The position numbers were made by a program, and so were the translations under genes. Under the pieces are notes generated by a model. It worked only from the letters and a program-made list of their open reading frames with translations. It was not told the origin of the DNA and did not search any database. Below are positions 16,142 through 21,632 of a stretch of 37,283 bases of DNA, one piece after another; positions within the stretch are counted from its first letter, which is position 1, and each line of letters starts with the position of its first letter. Source of the DNA: a virus; IMG/VR virus record IMGVR_UViG_3300028392_000150, positions 1-37,283 of that record; one strand, 5' to 3'.

Positions 16142-16786
16142 TTAGGATAGTTGGGATATTTTCTTGTGGAGAGGCAGGGAGGAGAGACTGACAGGTTCGC
16201 TCTCAGTATGGCTCATCACCGTGTTGAGGTGCCTGCCGGACATCATTCCACTAGGGGTGCGCCGATCAGAGAATCTGGTCGAGTCTAGCCCGGAAAGCTT
16301 TTCGGCTTCTTCATAGTTGCTGCGAATCATCCGGTAATAGGCCGGCGGTTCGGCTGCCACCAGCGCTTGCACGTGATAAACAATTGCGGGGACGCCGTTG
16401 TGAGCGTCGCGGTAGTAGCACACCTGAAACGCTTCCACTGCGTTGTGCAAGATTGCGGTGCGGCCTTGAAGGTAATAGTGGATGCTCAGGTTTTTGTAGC
16501 GCAGCTCGCTGAGTCGCTGCCAGACTTCTGTCTCCACTCCAATGGAGAGCGACTCTCGGGCACCGAGCCAGCGTGAGACAGTGGTTTCGAGCGGGCAACG
16601 GACTTTAGCGGCGGCTTCCTGGATAGCCACCATCAGCTCGCCGACGGTGGCGCTTGCCACTACCGGATGATTGTGGTCGAGGCTCTCGAAATCCAACTCG
16701 CCCGAGGCGGTCAGGTATCCGACCAGAGCTCGGTGGCGTCGAGCACTTCTTGCGGGATTGGGGTCGTGGTATTCCATGTGGGCCAT
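16142..16786 (-). CDS. Unknown protein of the ubiquitin-like cassette
   Basis: 214 aa from the ATG at 16786 (or 211 from 16777). Either start overlaps the end of the preceding gene by 66-76 nt, longer than usual here; a CTG at 16714 would give a 4-nt CTGA overlap and is a possible alternative. The protein is mixed alpha/beta with several aromatic patches (YYLQGRTAILHNAVEAFQVCYYRD; AYYRMIRSNYEEAEKLSGLD). No family was recognised. Its position directly after the E2-like gene makes it a candidate cassette component, perhaps an adaptor or target selector; that is inference. Confidence 0.55.
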   Translation of the reverse strand: MAHMEYHDPNPARSARRHRALVGYLTASGELDFESLDHNHPVVASATVGELMVAIQEAAAKVRCPLETTVSRWLGARESLSIGVETEVWQRLSELRYKNLSIHYYLQGRTAILHNAVEAFQVCYYRDAHNGVPAIVYHVQALVAAEPPAYYRMIRSNYEEAEKLSGLDSTRFSDRRTPSGMMSGRHLNTVMSHTESEPVSLSSLPLHKKISQLS

Positions 16787-17340
16787 TGGGTGATATTGAA
16801 AATGGGGCGAGGAAGTGCATTGGTGGAGATCCAAGCCCCATGAAGGGGCTCTCCTTGCCAATCAAGGTCCCTGTTGGCGCGGTTAAAGAGCAGCAGGTCT
16901 ACCGGCTCAAGACTAAGGGGATTGAAGGTAGCGCCAAGGCAGACGCCCTTGAACTTAGGCGAGGTGACCCAGGAGGATCCGTAGAGGTTGGAGCCTGCCA
17001 ACACCCCTCCTTCAGCATCGGTAAGGTGGATGGCTTCGGTGTTTTTGATGTCAGGGATGGTGAGGTAGACGATGCCGTCATACTGCGTCATCCGGCTCTC
17101 ACCCGTTCGCCCGTAGGACTGGAAGTGGCCATCCTCCGCTGAGGTATGGTAGAGCATCGGCATGCTGAGGTTACGGATGGCGAAGCGCGCCCAGCCCTCA
17201 TCCATATTGAGGAATTGGATCACATCAACCCTGCGTTCGCCTTGCATCCGGAAACGCTTCGACACCAGCACGGTGGAGGGTCCTTGGCCGATCTTAGCCA
17301 GTATTTGGCCTTTTTCGTTACGTTTGTAGGTGATTGCCAT
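16711..17340 (-). CDS. Possible E2-like conjugating protein (PRTRC protein B / Prok-E2 family D-like)
   Basis: 209 aa, starting 4 nt after the JAB stop. Strand-rich middle (YDGIVYLTIPDIKNTEAIHLTD) leads to the only cysteine, C134, in 'KFKGVCLGATFNP'. In bacterial E2-like families, including those of PRTRC cassettes, the active cysteine sits in a similar 'G.vC.G' setting before a proline. Gene order (Ubl, JAB, this gene, E1) also supports an E2-type role, accepting the ubiquitin-like protein from E1. A canonical eukaryotic HPN motif is absent, as expected for these divergent families. The assignment rests mainly on context and one motif. Confidence 0.5.
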   Translation of the reverse strand: MAITYKRNEKGQILAKIGQGPSTVLVSKRFRMQGERRVDVIQFLNMDEGWARFAIRNLSMPMLYHTSAEDGHFQSYGRTGESRMTQYDGIVYLTIPDIKNTEAIHLTDAEGGVLAGSNLYGSSWVTSPKFKGVCLGATFNPLSLEPVDLLLFNRANRDLDWQGEPLHGAWISTNALPRPIFNITQWPTWNTTTPIPQEVLDATELWSDT

Positions 17341-17344
17341 GGTG

Positions 17345-17998
17345 TCAGCTGGTGATCGAGACGCGCTCAAGGAGGTGGTGCCAGTCGAGCGTGCCGGGAG
17401 ACTGATGAACGTCAGCCCAGGTGGTTTCGGAGGTGAATAGGTTTTCCCACTTGAGCTTGTGGCCGCGGCTATTGTCGATAAGCGCGGTGATTTTGCGTTG
17501 GAGCGGGATCCGCATCCGGAAGTCAAGGTCGTACTTGGCCGCGCTGACGAGTTTGCCGAGAGTGATGTGCCACCCCGGGTTCTCAGCCTCATCACGGGCG
17601 TCGGTTCCGCTCTCGAAAGCCATCGTGTCGACGTGGGTATGGATGGTGCAGGCTGGGAAGAAGTCCTCTTTATAGAGAGCCGCGTAAGCGTCCAATAGCT
17701 CGGCATTGGGCTTGCTCGTCCAGTCCAGCGACACACTCAGGCCTTGGCCAGTACTGCGCTGCCAGGGTATGATGGTGTGGTAACGACGCTCGCCGGCGTG
17801 CCAGTGGTGGTAGGATACGCTCTCAGCCAGGTGGTTGATACTAACCTGGCGGTGGAAGCCGATGATGGCCTGCCACAGTGGCAGTGGGATGGGATGAAAG
17901 GTTCCCGCCAGGCGGCCTGGAGTGACGTCCATGGCAGCTCCGGCGATTTGGATCCTTAACGGCGGCGGCGCTTCGATGTTAACGGTCTGTGGATTCAT
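17345..17998 (-). CDS. JAB/JAMM-type isopeptidase (PRTRC protein A-like)
   Basis: 217 aa from the ATG at 17998; a longer frame lacks a better start. The zinc-protease signature H-T-H-x7-S-x2-D is exact (H120, H122, S130, D133) after the strand FFPACTIHTH. A Glu such as E60 (NHLAES) could complete the site. JAMM proteases cleave after the C-terminal diglycine of ubiquitin-like proteins, either maturing the precursor or removing conjugates. Here it could trim the five-residue tail after Gly-Gly of the neighbouring ubiquitin-like protein. It overlaps the HNH gene by 20 nt and precedes the E2-like gene by 4 nt, so all three are co-expressed. Confidence 0.8.
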   Translation of the reverse strand: MNPQTVNIEAPPPLRIQIAGAAMDVTPGRLAGTFHPIPLPLWQAIIGFHRQVSINHLAESVSYHHWHAGERRYHTIIPWQRSTGQGLSVSLDWTSKPNAELLDAYAALYKEDFFPACTIHTHVDTMAFESGTDARDEAENPGWHITLGKLVSAAKYDLDFRMRIPLQRKITALIDNSRGHKLKWENLFTSETTWADVHQSPGTLDWHHLLERVSITS

Positions 17999-18425
17999 AA
18001 GGAAGGAATGTGGCTGAGATTGGCGGCAGCACCGCGCGGGAGGCGGAGTTGACAATGTAGCCCATGCGTGCAGCCCAGCCGCGGAGTTGGTTGTGGAAGC
18101 CGTGGTGGCACTCCGCGCACACTGCCATCCAGGTAGATTCGTCCAGCATGTGGCGGCCGCGGCCTTTGCGGTGGTGGAGGTCGGTGGTCGGTCTGCCGCA
18201 GGGACCCGAGGGTCCGAGCACTCGGCAGCGCGGACGCTCCAGCATGAAGGGCGCCCGCAGGAGGCCGTACTGCAGGTTGATCGAGTGACGCTTGCTTTTG
18301 ACGGCCTTCACCGGCTTGCGCGGCTTGGGTTGCTTTACTGTGAAGCCGCGTTGGTTACAGGCGGCGCAGCCTGAGCCATTGCAGGCGCGGCATTTCTTTC
18401 CAGGTCGGAGTGGGGCGCGTTTCAA
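17979..18425 (-). CDS. HNH endonuclease with N-terminal zinc ribbon
   Basis: 148 aa from a TTG at 18425; no in-frame ATG lies near. N-terminal CRACNGSGCAAC (C12, C15, C20, C23) is a DnaJ-type zinc ribbon. The HNH core is DLHHRKGRG (H84/H85), then CAECHHGFHNQ (C103, C106, H107/H108, H111), with extra cysteines C67 and C76 completing a zinc site. The HNH part resembles phage and prophage nucleases that nick or cut DNA. It sits between the ubiquitin-like and JAB genes and overlaps the JAB gene, so it may be an effector of the cassette or an unrelated passenger. Confidence 0.75.
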   Translation of the reverse strand: MKRAPLRPGKKCRACNGSGCAACNQRGFTVKQPKPRKPVKAVKSKRHSINLQYGLLRAPFMLERPRCRVLGPSGPCGRPTTDLHHRKGRGRHMLDESTWMAVCAECHHGFHNQLRGWAARMGYIVNSASRAVLPPISATFLPYESTDR

Positions 18426-18426
18426 G

Positions 18427-18440
18427 TTGCGTTGACGAAA
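18427..18440. repeat. 14-bp palindrome, copy 3 (TTGCGTTGACGAAA)
   Basis: 13 of 14 positions match copy 4. It is immediately upstream of the HNH start (18425). A C/G hairpin (CCCCC at 18446-18450 with GGGGG at 18462-18466) lies just beyond, so the Ubl-HNH gap looks like a control point. Confidence 0.45.
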
Positions 18441-18475
18441 GTGTGCCCCCCCAGCCAGGCCGGGGGAGCGGTTGC

Positions 18476-18700
18476 TCAGTTGGAGCCCTTGTCTCCTCCG
18501 CGCGGGCGGAAGGTGACTGTCGCCCCATGGGAGAGTGGAGCTGAGTCGTCGACGCCTTGCCCGTCCACCGCGAGGGTGAAGGAGGATGGTGCGCCGATGT
18601 CGTCTAGCTCGTCCTGCATGGAGCGAATGTGGCCGGCCTCAGTCCCGTGAGGGAGGTCGACCGAGACGGTGGCCCCGCCGTTTGACAGTGTAACAATCAT
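18476..18700 (-). CDS. Ubiquitin-like protein (PRTRC protein C / Prok_Ub-like)
   Basis: 74 aa, close to ubiquitin's 76. The strand order fits a beta-grasp fold: MIVTLSNGGATVSVDLP (hairpin), a helix around HIRSMQDELDD, FTLAVDGQGV, and the last strand ATVTFRP. It ends RPRGG-DKGSN, so the diglycine comes after an Arg-x-Arg as in ubiquitin (RLRGG), followed by a five-residue tail. Such tails are removed by JAMM proteases, and one is encoded two genes downstream. It would be activated by the E1 at 14204-14881. It is the first gene of the cassette; its start has an A/C-rich, SD-less leader. Confidence 0.75.
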   Translation of the reverse strand: MIVTLSNGGATVSVDLPHGTEAGHIRSMQDELDDIGAPSSFTLAVDGQGVDDSAPLSHGATVTFRPRGGDKGSN

Positions 18701-19440
18701 GATGTGTGCTGTGTTTTGTTTTGGTTTTGCCCCGTCCGGGATGGTCGGGGAAAGCGGGTCGCGGAGCGCTTTGGGATCGGTCGTTGCTGGGGGGAGTGTG
18801 TCGTCCGAGCCCTAGCGCCCCGCCTTTGGGTGAGAGTGAGCCGGAGGGGGATGATGCGGGCAATTACCCCCGAGTCAATCCCTCCGGTCGGGTTGCTTGT
18901 CCCGTAAGCACGCGCAATTCCATGCGCGGTCGAGCTTGGGCTTTCTTGGAAGCCTCAGCCATACAAATCACTGGATTTCCCTCGCTTGGCGAGCGTGACC
19001 CAGAAAGGCCTCTATCGGGTTTTGAGTCTTCTTGAGACTGATTCCCGCAAACGTAAAAGCAGGTGAGGAGGACTTTGTTATTTCTACCACCATCATGATT
19101 ACTTCTCGCTTGGTCTATTCCCATGCGTGTCGCCTAGTAAGGTCATCGTCTTCGGTTAAGGTCCGAGTCCCGACGGGATCTACCATCAGAGCTAGGAGTT
19201 TTTACGTTGATCCTTGCTCCTCGAGCTCAACGGGCTTCGCCAGGTCATTTTTCCGATGACTCGGTTGACGACTTGGGGGATGGTCTTGAACCACTGTCCT
19301 TCCTGGTCTTTCCTTTACCCTCGCGCGCGGGTGCAGGCCGATTCGCCAAGTCTTTCTTTTGGTGTGAGCTTCAGTTTTATGAGCTATTGACGCGAGTGTC
19401 GGTCCAGCATCTTTACTATAGGCCACTCCTAGGAAATTGG
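18701..19440. other. 740-nt gene-free block rich in hairpins (possible large ncRNA)
   Basis: No frame here looks coding. Several perfect stems occur: CCGGAGGG (18841-18848) with CCCTCCGG enclosing about 40 nt; CGCGCA/TGCGCG near 18913; CTCGC-TTG-GCGAG near 18983; GAGTCT/AGACT near 19023; GTCAT/ATGAC near 19243. The density and size suit a long structured RNA, like the giant phage-associated RNA classes (for example GOLLD or ROOL), which also tend to lie near tRNAs. I could not match a consensus. The block lies between the ubiquitin-like gene and a hypothetical gene, and a tRNA-like sequence is 0.5 kb away. Confidence 0.35.
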
Positions 19441-19893
19441 TCAGAGCACTACATGAGGCTCTTGTTCGCAACTCAGGCCCGACGGTGCGGGAATGAGCGG
19501 AGCAGCAGGCAGGGTTTGCATCACCGCAATGACACTGCTGCTTCGTTGGTCCCATTCATAGTCATCCTCGCTCCAGCCGTTCCACATTTTGGAGTGGGTG
19601 GTGCGGGACAGGTTGGGTGCGGGCGTCTTCACCTCTGGCTTGCGTACTGGCGGCCACTTGTCGGTGACGATTTGTTCCGCCTCGCCATGGTTGCGGATCT
19701 TACCTTCTAGCCAGCCTGTCATCGACGTGATGAAGCTGTCCAGACTGGTGAAGCAATTGGGCCAGTTGCGGTACTGCCACGGGATGGCAAAGCCCTCGCG
19801 GGTGGCTCGGTTGATAAGCTCGCGTTCGCGGTAGCTTAGGGGTTGCTGTTCCATGCGTTTTTGCTTCTTGTTGTGTCGTCGCTTGCGTCCCAT
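19441..19893 (-). CDS. Hypothetical phage protein
   Basis: 150 aa from the ATG at 19893. A highly basic N terminus (GRKRRHNKKQKR) precedes a helical, Trp-rich body (WQYRNWPNCF; MTGWLEGK; WNGWSEDDYEWDQRS). It follows the tRNA-like sequence by 14 nt. No family recognised; the basic N terminus suggests RNA or DNA contact. Confidence 0.5.
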   Translation of the reverse strand: MGRKRRHNKKQKRMEQQPLSYRERELINRATREGFAIPWQYRNWPNCFTSLDSFITSMTGWLEGKIRNHGEAEQIVTDKWPPVRKPEVKTPAPNLSRTTHSKMWNGWSEDDYEWDQRSSSVIAVMQTLPAAPLIPAPSGLSCEQEPHVVL

Positions 19894-19907
19894 GGGGTTG
19901 TGGAGAG

Positions 19908-19970
19908 TGGTGCCGCGGGCCGGACTTGAACCGACATACATCGCGCGTTCTACCCTTGAACTACCGCGGC
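19908..19970 (-). tRNA. 63-nt tRNA-like sequence lacking an anticodon arm
   Basis: Read on the - strand: acceptor GCCGCGG pairs perfectly with CCGCGGC, then discriminator A and an encoded CCA. After TA comes a D-arm GTTC-AAGGGTA-GAAC (4 pairs), and before the 3' acceptor strand a T-arm GTCGG-TTCAAGT-CCGGC (5 pairs, one G-U). Only 11 nt (GCGCGATGTAT) separate the D- and T-arms, whereas a normal tRNA needs about 22. It therefore has everything but the anticodon arm and variable loop. It may be a deleted tRNA, a minimal tRNA-like RNA, or an attachment-site remnant. Confidence 0.5.
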
Positions 19971-19976
19971 GGTTGG

Positions 19977-20053
19977 TGACGCGTGGGCTGGAGCTGACTT
20001 GAATCACACCGCGATTTCTGGTCGCGGCGTCGCCTGCTCTGGTCCACGCGCCA
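19977..20053 (-). repeat. Long imperfect inverted repeat beside the tRNA-like gene
   Basis: Ends TGACGCGTGG (19977-19986) and CCACGCGCCA (20044-20053) pair over 10 positions (one G-U on the - strand), with weaker pairing continuing inward to GAGC/GCTC. At the apex is a perfect hairpin CCGCGA-TTTCTGG-TCGCGG (20009-20027). The - strand product ends ...A-CCA and shares TTCAAGT with the tRNA-like neighbour, so a second degenerate tRNA is an alternative reading, though no proper D- or T-stem forms. Confidence 0.35.
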
Positions 20054-20088
20054 TTGGTGCCCCTGATTCACCCCGGGGCCGGGTACGA

Positions 20089-20628
20089 TCATCCTTCGGT
20101 GGTGAAGGAATCGAGGCGGGTGGTCAGCGCTTCGTTCGCGGCCTTGTAGCCGGTGATGCGCTGAGCGAGCCGGGTGGAGGTGATCCCCGTCTTTTCGAGC
20201 TCCTCGATCGCGGCGTTGTTCGCCTTGATCATGTTGAGGGCCCGTTGCTCGTTGATCTGAGCCACGTCTTCCCCAAACACCAGCGTGACGCTGGTGACGG
20301 GCTTGTCTTGGTATGCGGTTGTGTCCATGGTGTCTTGCTGTTCAGGAGCTGGATGCTCCGGAAGGGGTTCGTGAGCCGTTGCTAGCTCGGTTGGGTTGGA
20401 TGCGAGGGCTCTGTTGATTTGCTGGCGTACGTAGGATTTTAGCCTTTTATCCTCGAGGCCGCCGCCCACTCTTACAATGAATATATTGTCCCAAGCTTCG
20501 TTGAAAGTGGTATCGGACGTCATTCCGTCCTTTTGCCACGTTTTCCAGTTTTCGACCCGGTTTCCACGCACCCACTCGCAGATTGCGCGCGCGATATATC
20601 CGAGGTGTTGATTGTTTGTAATTTTCAT
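20089..20628 (-). CDS. Hypothetical protein with C-terminal helical region
   Basis: 179 aa from the ATG at 20628, preceded by the SD-less leader CCAACCACCTACCAACC. The N-terminal half has aromatic helices (WVRGNRVENWKTWQKDG; FNEAWDNIF), a polar Glu/Pro/Gln linker lies at about 85-100, and the C-terminal 70 residues are mostly helical (INEQRALNMIKANNAAIEELEKTG). Function unknown. The 177 nt upstream (20629-20805) contain no gene I can support. Confidence 0.6.
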   Translation of the reverse strand: MKITNNQHLGYIARAICEWVRGNRVENWKTWQKDGMTSDTTFNEAWDNIFIVRVGGGLEDKRLKSYVRQQINRALASNPTELATAHEPLPEHPAPEQQDTMDTTAYQDKPVTSVTLVFGEDVAQINEQRALNMIKANNAAIEELEKTGITSTRLAQRITGYKAANEALTTRLDSFTTEG

Positions 20629-20805
20629 GGTTGGTAGGTGGTTGGCGTTAGCGCTTTTTGACGGACGGCAGGAGATGAACTTGAGAGGCGTCTCTTTGGC
20701 TTGCGCCAGGTGGTTTTCTTAGTGCTCTCACGCGCTTCCAGTTTGTTTCACCCCTGGATTTCCCAGAGGCTATCGTTCGGCTAGCACAGGCACGGCAAAA
20801 AGTGT

Positions 20806-21003
20806 TTACGCAACTGCGTGAGCTTTGATCATGGCTTGGCTCATCGACCTGCCGTGATGGCCCGTTTTCTTCTGGATCAGTTTCATTTTAGCGCGCTTTG
20901 CTTGCAGACTGCAGTTTGTGAGGTGCTGCCTTTTGCGCTTGGCTCTGTTTTTAATGTTTTGGATCCAGCTTTTCACTTCTTCTTTGTTGTATAGAGTTTT
21001 CAT
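20806..21003 (-). CDS. Small very basic protein
   Basis: 65 aa, about 30% Lys/Arg (KNRAKRKRQH; QAKRAKMKLIQKK) and helical. The composition suggests nucleic-acid binding. It is preceded by a strong hairpin at 21017-21048. No homologue recognised. Confidence 0.5.
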   Translation of the reverse strand: MKTLYNKEEVKSWIQNIKNRAKRKRQHLTNCSLQAKRAKMKLIQKKTGHHGRSMSQAMIKAHAVA

Positions 21004-21016
21004 GATGATGGAAGGA

Positions 21017-21048
21017 AGCCTGCCCCCGTTGTGAGGCGGAGGCAGGCT
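21017..21048. terminator. Intergenic hairpin AGCCTGCC/GGCAGGCT
   Basis: Eight perfect pairs with a 16-nt loop, in the 53-nt gap between the genes ending at 21057 and starting at 21003. There is no T-run on either strand, so it may be an attenuator or processing site rather than a classic terminator. Confidence 0.4.
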
Positions 21049-21056
21049 AGGGCTGT

Positions 21057-21557
21057 TTAGCCGATGGCGTCAACCAGAAGCTGAAAGCCCGCCTTGTAGG
21101 CTGCGAGCTGGTCTTCGGTGGTGGATGCCTCGGCGATGTCCAGGCGCACTTCGGAGAGGGCCATCTTGAGCTCGCCACTCACCTTTTCAGGTAGGACGAG
21201 GTATTCTTGTGGACGGCCCAGTTCGGCGAGGACTTCCTCGACGGTGGATTCGGGGTCGCGCAGGACGCCCCACTGGTTGTTGCGCGACTCTGCGGTCGCA
21301 TTGTTTTCCATCTTGGTCCCGAAGGAGTAGACGGTGACGCCTTCATTGCCCGGGATGAAGGCCGGAAGCCCCGCGGTGGCCAGGCGTGCGCCGGTGGGAC
21401 GCTCACTTATCTTTCCGATGAAGGAGAAGGTGGCGTGTTTCAGGCGTGAGCCGAGCTCTTGGCGAATGGCTTCGCGGAGGGCTTCGGTTGGGGCGTTGAT
21501 GGCCACATGCACTGCTTTACGGCGGGGTGTGGTTGCGGTTTCAGTCGTGTCATTCAT
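21057..21557 (-). CDS. Hypothetical phage protein
   Basis: 166 aa from the ATG at 21557 (leader ACCAAACACGACA, no SD); an upstream TTG/GTG would add 25 unlikely residues. Composition is that of a soluble globular protein (ATFSFIGKISERPTG; GVTVYSFGTKM) with a C-terminal acidic helical tail (LRDPESTVEEVLAELGRPQ; SEVRLDIAEASTTEDQLAAYK). No known family. It immediately follows the 571-aa gene and is probably co-transcribed with it. Confidence 0.6.
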   Translation of the reverse strand: MNDTTETATTPRRKAVHVAINAPTEALREAIRQELGSRLKHATFSFIGKISERPTGARLATAGLPAFIPGNEGVTVYSFGTKMENNATAESRNNQWGVLRDPESTVEEVLAELGRPQEYLVLPEKVSGELKMALSEVRLDIAEASTTEDQLAAYKAGFQLLVDAIG

Positions 21558-21632
21558 TGTCGTGTTTGGTTTGGTTCTGATTTCAGGGGATGCTGAGAGC
21601 CGACCACCTGGCCGACTCCCAACTCCTGACAT

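Noticed and set aside
14204-18700. Calling the cassette a complete PRTRC system
   Set aside because: No ParB or actin-like PRTRC protein D is visible, and the E2-like call rests on one motif.
18701-19440. A definite GOLLD or ROOL RNA
   Set aside because: I could not recall enough consensus to test it; reported only as a structured block.
20629-20805. A short - frame ending exactly at the start of the 20089-20628 gene (ATGA overlap)
   Set aside because: About 40 codons with no ATG, GTG or TTG start; the overlap may be chance.
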